From Crocinitomicaceae bacterium (GTDB lineage Bacteria; Bacteroidota; Bacteroidia; Flavobacteriales_D; Crocinitomicaceae): a DNA stretch of 34,682 bases. Below, piece after piece: positions 14,381-22,133 of the stretch. The position numbers and the translations under genes are program-made. The stretch is taken from the NCBI GenBank assembly GCA_025210175.1, contig JAOASF010000129.1, positions 1 to 34,682 of the forward strand. The letters run 5' to 3'. The notes under the pieces were generated by a model, which saw nothing but the letters and a program-made list of their open reading frames with translations, was not told where the DNA came from and ran no database searches. Each line of letters begins with the position of its first letter. Position 1 is the first letter of the stretch.

Positions 14381-14812
14381 ATGTCTCTCCATTTTCGAGT
14401 TCAGTCCGACCCTAGAGTTCAAGAAGTTTTTGCGAGGTATCCTTCGCATGTCCGACCAAAAATGATGGCTTTAAGAGAACTAATCATTCGTACAGCCGAA
14501 CAAATACAGGGGCTTGAAGTAATAGAGGAAACGTTAAAATGGGGTGAACCAAGTTATTTGGCAAAACAGGGAAGCACCATTCGCATGGATTGGAAACCGC
14601 GAAATCCGGATCATTATGCACTCTACTTCAAATGCACCAGTCTACTCGTTGAAAGTTTTAAGAAACGTTTCCCTACTACCTTCCAATATGAGGGCAACAG
14701 AGCCATCTTGTTGTCTCTGGATGAAAACCTACCTGTTGATGAAATAGGTTTGTGTATTGAGACGGCATTGCTATATCACAAGGTAAAACACCTGCCTTTA
14801 CTGGGCTTGTAA
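14381..14812 (+). CDS. DUF1801 (YdhG-like) domain protein, 143 aa
   Basis: ATG 14381 is preferred over the far upstream GTG at 14255, whose extra 42 residues look like translated intergenic DNA. The protein shows the DUF1801 core: RELIIRTAEQIQGLEVIEETLKWGEPSYLAKQGSTIRMDWKPRNPDHYALYFKC, ending with a helix region. The domain has an SCP/YjbR-like alpha-beta fold and no agreed function. Cytoplasmic and monocistronic. Confidence 0.87.
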   Translation: MSLHFRVQSDPRVQEVFARYPSHVRPKMMALRELIIRTAEQIQGLEVIEETLKWGEPSYLAKQGSTIRMDWKPRNPDHYALYFKCTSLLVESFKKRFPTTFQYEGNRAILLSLDENLPVDEIGLCIETALLYHKVKHLPLLGL

Positions 14813-14842
14813 TGGGTTAAATAACTTTTGTACTTTCGCAGC

Positions 14843-15211
14843 ATGAAGGGGACAACTCGATTTTTGGTAGTCTTAGGCTTTTTGGTCCTGTACCTTTTTT
14901 TGCTTGGAAATTCGGCATTTGGTTACCCGCTTACCGAAAACCACAAGTTTCATCCCATTGGTCTTGAGAAGGCGAAAGAATTCGGTAACAGCAATGTCCT
15001 TACAGCCAATAATCAATACTCATCCCTTCTTTATTATTCCACTACTCAACTCAATGATTACGACTCCGATTATGACAAAAATGAGTCGTTTGATCTTAAT
15101 AAAACAGGATCGGTAAATCTTCCTGTATCCTCCCCATTTCACAAAAGAAGCGACGTTTTCCTCAAGGCCGGAAAGCTCAAAATCTTTTGCTTGTTCCACA
15201 GTTTTTGGTAA
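14843..15211 (+). CDS. Small exported protein, 122 aa
   Basis: A long hydrophobic N-terminus (TTRFLVVLGFLVLYLFLLGNSAFG) acts as signal peptide or membrane anchor. The remainder is low-complexity and polar, with an acidic run DYDSDYDKNES and a C-terminal CLFHSFW. No family is recognised. TACTTTCG at 14831-14838, 4 nt before the ATG, could be a -7 box and would make the mRNA nearly leaderless. An in-frame upstream start would lie inside that box. Confidence 0.65.
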   Translation: MKGTTRFLVVLGFLVLYLFLLGNSAFGYPLTENHKFHPIGLEKAKEFGNSNVLTANNQYSSLLYYSTTQLNDYDSDYDKNESFDLNKTGSVNLPVSSPFHKRSDVFLKAGKLKIFCLFHSFW

Positions 15212-15305
15212 CGATTTGTTGCACCATACTCTCTAAAGGGAAATCATACTCAACACAATTCGGAGCACCTTAAGGTGTCTCATCATAAACATTTATTTCA
15301 AAAAC

Positions 15306-15779
15306 ATGGAACTAGGAACAGCTCTTGTGGGGCTTATTAGTATTGCCTTGTGTGCAATACCTTTTGTACTTATTCAGCGAAATCGTGGTAAAAACGATAA
15401 AATTCAACTCAAAGAATTAACGGACTTTGCAATGGTCAATGGTTGCAAGCTTGATCAATACCAACTGGGCAACACATACGCTATTGGGCTCAATGAGGAT
15501 GGTCAATATTTGTTTTTTATTCAGAGAAAACTCAATGAAAAAATACACATTGACCTTAGTGGCATAGCCGAAACAAAAATTCAACGTTCCTTTGGTAAGG
15601 AGGGTATCAATAGTTTGGTCTTGCATCTGATTCATCGGGACATTAGAAAAGAAAACACTTCTCTTGTTTTCTTTCGAACCGACTTGAGTTATCAAATTTC
15701 GGATGAATTAGAAAGTATCGACCAGTGGTCAAAAGTGATAAAAAGTAAACGGATGGCGCATCAATTTTTGTCGGTATAA
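15306..15779 (+). CDS. Membrane-anchored protein of unknown function, 157 aa
   Basis: One N-terminal transmembrane segment (LVGLISIALCAIPFVLI, residues 7-23) is followed by a basic stretch (QRNRGKND) and a cytoplasmic domain of about 125 residues, consistent with positive-inside orientation. The domain pattern (IGLNEDGQYLFFIQRKLNEKIHIDLSGI) recurs in Bacteroidota hypothetical proteins, but I know no function. It is followed directly by an intrinsic terminator. Confidence 0.8.
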   Translation: MELGTALVGLISIALCAIPFVLIQRNRGKNDKIQLKELTDFAMVNGCKLDQYQLGNTYAIGLNEDGQYLFFIQRKLNEKIHIDLSGIAETKIQRSFGKEGINSLVLHLIHRDIRKENTSLVFFRTDLSYQISDELESIDQWSKVIKSKRMAHQFLSV

Positions 15780-15786
15780 AAAAAAG

Positions 15787-15826
15787 AAAAGCAACTTCGT
15801 TCGAAGCTCAAGCGAAGTTGCTTTTT
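15787..15826 (+). terminator. Intrinsic terminator
   Basis: AAAAGCAACTTCG (15787-15799) and CGAAGTTGCTTTT (15813-15825) form a perfect 13-bp stem with a 13-nt loop and a T run. The A/T-flanked stem could work in both directions. It separates region 2 from the sulfate operon. Confidence 0.88.
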
Positions 15827-16135
15827 GATTGGTCTAATGTTTACCACCGTAATCCTTCAGCACAAAACACAACATTTTTCAGGTGGAAAAACTGTGCAAA
15901 TCATCCACATTTCTTTCACTTAGACATTGCAGCAATTCCTTTTTTTGAGTTCCATTTCAGGCGCATTTGCCATGGTGGTACACATGCGATCATTCACAAA
16001 AACCCTTTGAAGCGCCGAAAAATGCACCTAAAAACGAGCTTCTAACAAGCAGCTAAAACCCTCCTAACAAAACACTTATGGGACAATCCATCCATATTCG
16101 GGAATAAAATTCATTTTTATTACCCTACTATTCCG

Positions 16136-16154
16136 ATAGAGTATACTATATTTG
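16136..16154 (+). promoter_or_regulatory. Sulfate operon promoter with overlapping palindrome
   Basis: TATATTTG (16147-16154) is a perfect -7 box, 19 nt before ATG 16174. ATAGAGTATACTATAT (16136-16151) is an almost perfect palindrome around AGTATACT and overlaps the box. TACTAT...ATAGAGTA just upstream is a second partial inverted repeat. Repressor binding is inferred. The rest of 15830-16135 shows nothing else I can support. Confidence 0.6.
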
Positions 16155-16173
16155 TCGAGTAAAATAAAAAACC

Positions 16174-16398
16174 ATGCTTTTAGATCTAGTAAAAACGCGC
16201 ACAAGTAGCGACACCAAGATTTCGATTTACAAAACCCTTTCATGGCGTGTAATTGGCACCTTGGATACCATGTGTATCTCGTATGTACTCACGGGTAAGC
16301 TAGACATGGCCTTGTCTATCGGTGGCATTGAAGTCATCTCCAAGATGCTGCTTTACTATCTACACGAGAGAACCTGGTTGAAAATTGCAAAAAGATAA
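16174..16398 (+). CDS. DUF2061 membrane protein, 74 aa
   Basis: The DUF2061 signature SIYKTLSWRVIGTLDTMCISYVLTGKLDMALSIGGIEVISKMLLYYLHERTWLKI gives two short transmembrane helices. DUF2061 genes commonly head or join sulfate-assimilation operons in Bacteroidota, and here the gene is first, 4 nt before cysH. A role in sulfate or sulfite handling at the membrane is plausible but unproven. It starts at ATG 16174 behind a good -7 box. Confidence 0.9.
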   Translation: MLLDLVKTRTSSDTKISIYKTLSWRVIGTLDTMCISYVLTGKLDMALSIGGIEVISKMLLYYLHERTWLKIAKR

Positions 16399-16402
16399 AA
16401 AG

Positions 16403-17017
16403 ATGAACATTCAAGAAATAAATAAAGAATTGCGCGCTCGCAGCTCTCAAGAAATCATTGCTTGGGCACTCGCACAGGCAAAAAATCCCATTGTAACTAC
16501 GAATTTTAGACCTTACGAGGTGGTGCTTTTGCACGCACTTTCATGTCAACATGCCACCATACCCGTTATTTGGTGCGACACGGGTTACAATACACCCCAA
16601 ACCTATCGCCATGCCAATGAGCTCATTCAAGCGTTCCAGCTTAACATCGACCTCTTTGTGCCGAAGCAAACGACCGCTCATCGCGATGTGGTTCTGGGCA
16701 TTCCTGAAATAGACACTCCGGAACACGACCTCTTCACCGAGCAGGTGAAATTGGAGCCTTTTCAAAGAGCCATGGCCAAGCATCAACCTGACCTGTGGTT
16801 TACCAACCTGCGCAAAGAGCAAACAGACTTTCGGGCCAACCTCGACATCGTGAGTGTATCCAATGCAGGCGTCCTCAAGGTGAGTCCCTTTTTCCATTGG
16901 AGTGAGGAAGAATTGGACCAATATCTGGCTGAATTCAATTTGCCAAACGAAACAAAGTATTACGACCCCACCAAGGTTCTCGCCAATCGCGAATGTGGGT
17001 TACACAAAACATTATAA
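16403..17017 (+). CDS. cysH: CysH, phosphoadenylyl- (or adenylyl-) sulfate reductase, 204 aa
   Basis: This PAPS-reductase-family enzyme reduces activated sulfate to sulfite with thioredoxin or similar. Visible are the nucleotide-loop region IVTTNFRPYEVVLLHAL (30-46), the IWCDTGYNTPQTYRHA segment, LWFTNLRKEQTDFRA, and the C-terminal catalytic ECGLHKTL (Cys198). The CC...CxxC pattern of [4Fe-4S] APS reductases is absent, so by motif it is the cluster-free type usually specific for PAPS. No APS kinase gene is seen in the window, so substrate identity is open. It lies 4 nt after DUF2061 and 1 nt before cysD. Confidence 0.92.
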   Translation: MNIQEINKELRARSSQEIIAWALAQAKNPIVTTNFRPYEVVLLHALSCQHATIPVIWCDTGYNTPQTYRHANELIQAFQLNIDLFVPKQTTAHRDVVLGIPEIDTPEHDLFTEQVKLEPFQRAMAKHQPDLWFTNLRKEQTDFRANLDIVSVSNAGVLKVSPFFHWSEEELDQYLAEFNLPNETKYYDPTKVLANRECGLHKTL

Positions 17018-17018
17018 A

Positions 17019-17915
17019 ATGAAAAATCAGCATTTACACGAGCTGGAAAACGAGAGCATTTACATCTTAAGAGAGGTGGCAGGCCAATTCAAAAAGCCCG
17101 TCCTCCTTTTTTCAGGAGGAAAAGACTCCATTGTTTTGGCTCACTTAATTCACAAAGCTTTTTTTCCTGCAAAAATTCCTTTCCCTTTTTTGCATGTAGA
17201 CACGGGGCATAATTTCCCAGAAACCATTGAGTTTCGAGATCAGTTTGTCGAAAAACTAGGCGCGCAACTCATCGTGCGCTATGTTCAAGATTCGATCGAT
17301 CAAAACAAGGCACAGGAAGAAACGGGCAAATATGCGAGCCGAAACAGCTTGCAAACCGTTACCCTACTCGATGCCATCGAAGAATTCTCCTTTGACGCAT
17401 GTTTAGGCGGTGCGCGAAGAGACGAAGAAAAAAGTCGTGCAAAAGAACGCATCTTCTCCATCCGTGATGCTTTTGGGCAATGGGATTACAAAAAGCAGCG
17501 TCCCGAACCTTTTCAATTCTTGAACGGAAAAATCGGTTTGGGAGAAAACGTGCGCGTATTTCCGATCTCCAATTGGACCGAAGAAGATATTTGGAACTAC
17601 ATCGAGCAAGAAGATCTCGATCTACCCAGCATCTATTTTGCCCACGAACGAGACTTGGTTCTTCGCGATGGAAGTTACTTGGCTCAATCACCTTTTCTCA
17701 ACACAGTAGAAAGCGATGTGTTTGAAAAGCAAACGGTTCGCTTTCGCACCGTTGGCGACATGACATGTACAGCGGCTCTTCCTTCGGAGGCAAGCACGAT
17801 ACGAGATGTAATAGACGAGAACAAAAATTCAGGCCGTTCCGAACGCGGAGCTCGCATCGATGACAAAAGAAGCGAAGCCGCCTTAGAAGAACGCAAAAAA
17901 GGAGGATACTTTTAA
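17019..17915 (+). CDS. cysD: CysD, sulfate adenylyltransferase subunit 2, 298 aa
   Basis: This is the ATP-pyrophosphatase subunit that makes APS from ATP and sulfate together with CysN. Seen: the PP-loop LLFSGGKDSIVLAHL (residues 29-43), FPFLHVDTGHNFPETIEFRD, ACLGGARRDEEKSRAKERIFSIRD, VFPISNWTEEDIWNYI and the C-terminal RGARIDDKRSEAALEERKKGGYF. Length equals the usual family size. ATG 17019 is 1 nt after the cysH stop; a longer in-frame reading would overlap cysH and is rejected. The stop is 1 nt before cysN. Confidence 0.97.
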   Translation: MKNQHLHELENESIYILREVAGQFKKPVLLFSGGKDSIVLAHLIHKAFFPAKIPFPFLHVDTGHNFPETIEFRDQFVEKLGAQLIVRYVQDSIDQNKAQEETGKYASRNSLQTVTLLDAIEEFSFDACLGGARRDEEKSRAKERIFSIRDAFGQWDYKKQRPEPFQFLNGKIGLGENVRVFPISNWTEEDIWNYIEQEDLDLPSIYFAHERDLVLRDGSYLAQSPFLNTVESDVFEKQTVRFRTVGDMTCTAALPSEASTIRDVIDENKNSGRSERGARIDDKRSEAALEERKKGGYF

Positions 17916-17916
17916 G

Positions 17917-19158
17917 ATGGAATTAGTAAAAATTAGCACAGCAGGTAGTGTAGACGACGGCAAAAGCACCTTGATTGGTCGCTTGCTGTACGACCAAAAT
18001 GCACTGACAGTAGAACAACGAGAACTCATCGAGCGAAAATCAGCCGAAAAAGGATGGACAGACCTCGACTTTAGCATTCTCACTGACGGTTTGGTGGCCG
18101 AAAGAGAACAGGGAATCACCATTGATGTGGCCCATATCTACTTTTCTTCTTCGGATCGAAAATTCATTATTGCCGATAGTCCCGGTCATGTGGAATACAC
18201 CAGAAACATGGTCACAGGTGCCAGCACTTCAGATATTTCACTCATTTTGGTGGATGCTCGAGTGGGGTTAAAAGAACAGACCTATCGTCACTTTTTCATT
18301 AGCAACCTCCTGAAGGCAAAAAAGGTCATCTTTTGTGTCAACAAAATGGACCTGGTCGACTACAGTGAAGACCGTTTCCTAGAAATTGCTGTTTCCATTC
18401 AACAAATGACAGCTCAAATAAACGACCACGTGCCTTACGAAATTATTCCTATTTCATCGCTGAAAGGAGACAACTTGGTACATCGTTCCACTCAAACCGC
18501 ATGGTACCGAGGAGCCACACTAGACGAACTTTTGCGCAATGAACCAACCGAATCAAACGTTGCACCATTCCGCTTCGATGTTCAATACGTCAACCACGTT
18601 CAAAACGAAAACTATGTGGATTACAGAGCCTATCTCGGTCGGGTATTGAGTGGAAAAATTGCCGTTGGCGATAGCATACAAGTGGTTCCAGGTAACAAGT
18701 TGAGCAGAATAAAAAGCATCCATCGATTCACAGAAGAATTGGACCAAATACAAGAAGGCGAAAGCGTTTCCATCTTACTCGAAGACGATATCGACATCTC
18801 GCGTGGATCTTCCTTTGCCAATCGAGAAAATCCGCTCGAACCGACGAATACGCTTCCGGCAACCTTGGTTTGGATGGACGATAGACTTGCCACTCCCAAT
18901 TCAAAATGGATCCTAAAGTTTCATTCGAAGGAAGTGTTGGTAAAACTCAATCAGATCGAATCCTTGATTGACCCTTCTAGCTTTTCCAAGAACAGCGACA
19001 TTCACTCTTTGGGACTCAACGATATTGCTGAAGTGACTCTGCAGAGTGCGCAACCGTTGTTTATCGATAATTATTCCTTTAACCCAAAAAACGGAGCCTT
19101 CATTTTGATCGACCCTATGTCGAACAATACAGTGGCTCTAGGTTTCAAGAAAGATTAA
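17917..19158 (+). CDS. cysN: CysN, sulfate adenylyltransferase GTPase subunit, 413 aa
   Basis: This elongation-factor-like GTPase drives APS synthesis by CysD. Motifs are G1 GSVDDGKST (10-18), REQGITIDVAHIYF, G3 DSPGHVEYTRNM and G4 NKMD, followed by beta-barrel domains. At 413 residues it is shorter than stand-alone enterobacterial CysN (about 475) and clearly lacks the APS-kinase domain of CysNC fusions. The start is 1 nt after cysD. The stop is 5 nt before a Cys-rich leader ORF, so the operon continues through an attenuator. Confidence 0.96.
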   Translation: MELVKISTAGSVDDGKSTLIGRLLYDQNALTVEQRELIERKSAEKGWTDLDFSILTDGLVAEREQGITIDVAHIYFSSSDRKFIIADSPGHVEYTRNMVTGASTSDISLILVDARVGLKEQTYRHFFISNLLKAKKVIFCVNKMDLVDYSEDRFLEIAVSIQQMTAQINDHVPYEIIPISSLKGDNLVHRSTQTAWYRGATLDELLRNEPTESNVAPFRFDVQYVNHVQNENYVDYRAYLGRVLSGKIAVGDSIQVVPGNKLSRIKSIHRFTEELDQIQEGESVSILLEDDIDISRGSSFANRENPLEPTNTLPATLVWMDDRLATPNSKWILKFHSKEVLVKLNQIESLIDPSSFSKNSDIHSLGLNDIAEVTLQSAQPLFIDNYSFNPKNGAFILIDPMSNNTVALGFKKD

Positions 19159-19163
19159 TCCCT

Positions 19164-19214
19164 ATGAAACGAATGGACAAAATGATGATTTGTTGCAGTA
19201 CTTGTAGCCAATAA
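19164..19214 (+). CDS. Candidate cysteine-sensing leader peptide, 16 aa (too short for standard gene calling)
   Basis: The ORF reads MKRMDKMMICCSTCSQ. Three of its last seven residues are Cys (TGT, TGC, TGT at 19191-19205) and two are Ser, the precursor of Cys. It starts 5 nt after the cysN stop, so ribosomes could reinitiate, and in-frame ATGs at 19173, 19182 and 19185 give backups. The stop (19212-19214) is 4 nt before the 5' strand of the antiterminator hairpin. A ribosome stalled at the Cys codons leaves that strand free, whereas a ribosome at the stop covers it. This is the geometry of an amino-acid attenuator. Inference from sequence only. Confidence 0.7.
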   Translation: MKRMDKMMICCSTCSQ

Positions 19215-19218
19215 AAAA

Positions 19219-19274
19219 AGTAAACACGAAGTAGTAATTCGAAGTCTCCGGTGTGTTTACTGGGGACTTTTTTT
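19219..19274 (+). promoter_or_regulatory. Attenuator: antiterminator and terminator hairpins before the sulfite reductase gene
   Basis: The antiterminator pairs AGTAAACAC (19219-19227) with GTGTTTACT (19253-19261), a perfect 9 bp. The terminator pairs AAGTCTCC (19242-19249) with GGGGACTT (19262-19269), 8 bp with one G-T, followed by seven T (19268-19274). The terminator left strand lies inside the antiterminator loop while its partner lies outside, so the two exclude each other except as a pseudoknot. Confidence 0.72.
19242..19274 (+). terminator. Conditional intrinsic terminator (part of the attenuator)
   Basis: An 8-bp GC-containing stem with a 12-nt loop and a T tract ends 11 nt before the sulfite reductase ATG. 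Predicted to act when cysteinyl-tRNA is plentiful. Confidence 0.7.
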
Positions 19275-19285
19275 ATGCCTAAAAA

Positions 19286-21367
19286 ATGCAAAGCTTTAGA
19301 ACTGAGCTGGAAAATCCAGTCGTGGAACGCGACTTAATAGAGCTCGAAAAAAAAATACACGCCTTCAAAAATGGGCAAATCAACGAAGAGCGTTTTCGCA
19401 CCTTGCGATTGGCTCGCGGGATCTATGGTCAACGTCAACCAGGCGTTCAAATGATCCGAATAAAATTGCCATACGGTCAACTATCGGCTGGTCAATTGCG
19501 CAGAATTGCCCAAGTATCCGATGATTACTCAACGGGCAAATTGCACATTACCACCAGGCAGGACATCCAAATCCATCACGTTTCACTCGATCGCACACCT
19601 CAATTGTGGGAAGAATTAGAAAGAGACGACATCACCCTCCGAGAAGCTTGTGGAAATACGGTTCGCAACATTACAGCCTCGGCTTTTTCGGGAATTGATC
19701 CTGCGGAAGTATTCGATGTACGCCCCTATGCAGAACAATTGTTTCAGCATTTTCTTCGCAACCCAGTGTGCCAAGAAATGGGGAGAAAAATCAAAATTTC
19801 TTTCTCCAATAGTGAGCAAGACGACGCCCGTGCCTTTATGCACGACCTTGGGTTTATTGCCAAAACCAAACAAGGCAAAAAAGGATTCAAGGTGTTAGTT
19901 GGTGGAGGACTAGGGTCACAATCTCGCCAAGCCGATGTATACGCTGACTTCTTGGAGGTCAGCGAAATACAGGCGCACTCCGAGGCCATTTTGCGCGTGT
20001 TTGACCGTTTGGGTGAGCGCAACAACCGCATGAAGGCTCGATTGAAGTTTCTGTTGAAAGACATTGGCTTTGCTGCCTTTTATCAAGAAGTTCAACAAGA
20101 ATTGACGGCCATTTCCCCTTCAAGAGTGGAGTCTGAGCACCTTTCCCATGACCCCATTGTGTTGGAGAAAATCCCAGAAAACAAAAGAGGGTTAGAGTCC
20201 GATCCATTATATCAGCAATGGTTAACCCAACAAGTTTTCATGCAAAAGCAAAAAGGCTTTTTCGCTGTGGGTGTGAAAGTGAATTTGGGCGATTTCAACA
20301 GTGAGCAAGCGCGCTCCTTAGCCAACTGGGTGGAGAGATATACCGGAAATGAACTGACGCTCACCACCGAGCAAAACCTCATCGTTCGTCACGTACCTCG
20401 AGCGCATTTGCCTGCTCTTTTCGAATTCTTACAAGAATGGAGTTTGAGCGCACTCGGATATGCCAAAACCAATGACATTACCGCTTGTCCAGGTACCGAC
20501 ACGTGCAACTTGGGAATCGCCAATAGCACGCAGTTGTCCATCGCCTTGCAAAATCACATCGAGGAAAACTACCCATCCCTCACCCAAAACAAGAAAGTGG
20601 ATATCAAGATAAGTGGTTGCATGAATTCTTGCGGTCAACACATGATAGCCAACATTGGTTTTCAAGGTATGTCGATAAACACCAAAGACAAGCGCGTTGC
20701 ACCTGCAGTTCAAGTCCTCTTGGGGGGCGGCAACCTTGGTTCAGGCGAAGGTCGATTTGCCGACAAGGTGATTAAAATACCAAGTAAAAGAGCCGTTCGT
20801 GCTCTGGATCTGATCTTGAGCAATTTTGAAGCAAGTGGTGAAAACAGTTTCCTCAAATTCTACGATCAAAAAGGATCGAAATTTTTCTACGACTTGCTCA
20901 AGCCGCTCAGTGAGATCGACGAATTGCATGCCAACGATTTCATTGATTGGGGACACGACCAAGACTATCAAAAAGCCATTGGAGTTGGTGAATGTGCTGG
21001 GGTGGTAATTGACCTAGTTTCAACGCTTTTGGTTGAAGCCGAAGAAAAGTTGCAATGGGCAAAAGAAACCCTCGCCGAAGGTAGGTATCAGGACGCTCTG
21101 TACCATTCCAACAATGCGATGGTGGGTATCGCTAAAGCTCTGTTGCTTGCAGAGGGAAAAAAAACCAATTCTCCCCAAGTCATCTTGGATGATTTCGAAC
21201 AGGAATTCATTCACACCAAGCGACTCCTTCTGCCCTATTCTTGGAAGGAAAATCGGGAACGATTCAAAACAACCATCGCCTCAAAAACGTGGGCAGAAAA
21301 TTATTTCAACCAGGCGCTTATTCTCTTTGAACAAGCCCAAAAATGGAGAAAACATGAGAACAATTAA
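19286..21367 (+). CDS. Ferredoxin-type sulfite (nitrite/sulfite) reductase with C-terminal HEPN domain, 693 aa
   Basis: Siroheme/[4Fe-4S] reductase converting sulfite to sulfide with six electrons. Two ferredoxin-like half domains and two 4Fe-4S halves are seen. Cluster and siroheme cysteines are in TACPGTDTCNLG (Cys401, Cys407) and SGCMNSCGQH (Cys445, Cys449). LPYGQLSAGQLRRIAQVSD is the usual N-terminal segment. Residues about 575-690 (VEAEEKLQWAKETLAEGRYQDALYHSNNAMVGIAKALLLAEGK...) form a HEPN-type helical domain absent from enterobacterial CysI. The operon context (cysHDN, siroheme genes, FNR) supports sulfite rather than nitrite. ATG 19286 follows the attenuator. The 3' end overlaps the SUMT gene by 14 nt. 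Confidence 0.94.
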   Translation: MQSFRTELENPVVERDLIELEKKIHAFKNGQINEERFRTLRLARGIYGQRQPGVQMIRIKLPYGQLSAGQLRRIAQVSDDYSTGKLHITTRQDIQIHHVSLDRTPQLWEELERDDITLREACGNTVRNITASAFSGIDPAEVFDVRPYAEQLFQHFLRNPVCQEMGRKIKISFSNSEQDDARAFMHDLGFIAKTKQGKKGFKVLVGGGLGSQSRQADVYADFLEVSEIQAHSEAILRVFDRLGERNNRMKARLKFLLKDIGFAAFYQEVQQELTAISPSRVESEHLSHDPIVLEKIPENKRGLESDPLYQQWLTQQVFMQKQKGFFAVGVKVNLGDFNSEQARSLANWVERYTGNELTLTTEQNLIVRHVPRAHLPALFEFLQEWSLSALGYAKTNDITACPGTDTCNLGIANSTQLSIALQNHIEENYPSLTQNKKVDIKISGCMNSCGQHMIANIGFQGMSINTKDKRVAPAVQVLLGGGNLGSGEGRFADKVIKIPSKRAVRALDLILSNFEASGENSFLKFYDQKGSKFFYDLLKPLSEIDELHANDFIDWGHDQDYQKAIGVGECAGVVIDLVSTLLVEAEEKLQWAKETLAEGRYQDALYHSNNAMVGIAKALLLAEGKKTNSPQVILDDFEQEFIHTKRLLLPYSWKENRERFKTTIASKTWAENYFNQALILFEQAQKWRKHENN

Positions 21368-22133
21368 CCGTGCAAAACTAACCCTTGTAGGTGCAGGCCC
21401 GGGCGATCCGGAATTGCTTTCCATCAAGGGTATGAAAACACTTTTTGATGCCGATGTAGTGATCTATGACGCCTTGGTTCATCCCGATTTACTGCTTTAT
21501 GCGCCTCAGGCTGAATTGATCTTTGCAGGAAAAAGAAGAAGTCATCACCACCTTCGTCAGGATGAAATCAACCAGCTGATCGTACAAAAAGCCCTGGAAA
21601 AAGGACATGTGGTTCGCCTAAAAGGTGGAGACCCTTTTCTCTTCGGACGAGGAGGTGAAGAAATTGCATTTGCCCAACAATATGGAATAGACACCGGTTT
21701 TGTGCCTGGCATTACTTCGGCTACGTCTGTTCCAGCCACAGCGGGCATTTCGCTCACCCAAAGGGGAATATCCGACAGTGTTTGGGTGGTAACAGGCACT
21801 ACCTCTAATGGACACTTTTCGGCAGGCCTCTTGTTGGCCGCCAAAAGCAAAGCCACCGTGGTTATTTTAATGGGCATGCAAAACCTCGAAAAAATTGTGG
21901 AGGCATTCCAAAACGAAAGAAAAAGCGACACCCCGGTTGCCATCATTCAAAATGGCTATTTGCCCGAACAAAAGGAAATCATTGGTAGGTTATCAACCAT
22001 TTCTGCGCTTGTGGTTCAACATCAGTTGGCCAATCCTGCCATTATTGTAATCGGTGATGTGGTCGAAAAAAGCGGTCAACATCAGAGCATTTTTGCCCAA
22101 GTTGAATCCTTTTATCAAGCACATGTCTCGTAA
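21354..22133 (+). CDS. cobA: Uroporphyrinogen-III C-methyltransferase (SUMT), 259 aa
   Basis: Methylates uroporphyrinogen III at C2 and C7 to precorrin-2, the first committed step to siroheme, the cofactor of the neighbouring sulfite reductase. Motifs are LTLVGAGPGDPELLSIKG, DVVIYDALVHPDLL, VVRLKGGDPFLFGRGGEE and VPGITSATSVPATAGISLTQRG. The length is typical of stand-alone SUMT. ATG 21354 overlaps the end of the reductase gene by 14 nt; the longer open frame upstream is a shadow of that gene. It overlaps the next gene by 11 nt. Confidence 0.96.
   Translation: MRTINRAKLTLVGAGPGDPELLSIKGMKTLFDADVVIYDALVHPDLLLYAPQAELIFAGKRRSHHHLRQDEINQLIVQKALEKGHVVRLKGGDPFLFGRGGEEIAFAQQYGIDTGFVPGITSATSVPATAGISLTQRGISDSVWVVTGTTSNGHFSAGLLLAAKSKATVVILMGMQNLEKIVEAFQNERKSDTPVAIIQNGYLPEQKEIIGRLSTISALVVQHQLANPAIIVIGDVVEKSGQHQSIFAQVESFYQAHVS

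Noticed and set aside
15818..16045. 75-codon ORF after the terminator before the sulfate operon
   Set aside because: It starts inside the terminator stem, its composition is unlike a protein, and it has no recognisable pattern. Treated as intergenic.
16040..16173. Second Cys leader or SAM-type riboswitch before the sulfate operon
   Set aside because: Short ORFs there contain no Cys run, and no terminator or riboswitch core was found before DUF2061.
16902..17018. N-terminal extension of CysD
   Set aside because: The extra 39 codons overlap the conserved C-terminus of CysH in another frame. ATG 17019 gives the normal family length.
21033..21353. N-terminal extension of SUMT
   Set aside because: It is the shadow of the HEPN-encoding end of the sulfite reductase gene. 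The SUMT motif begins at ATG 21354.
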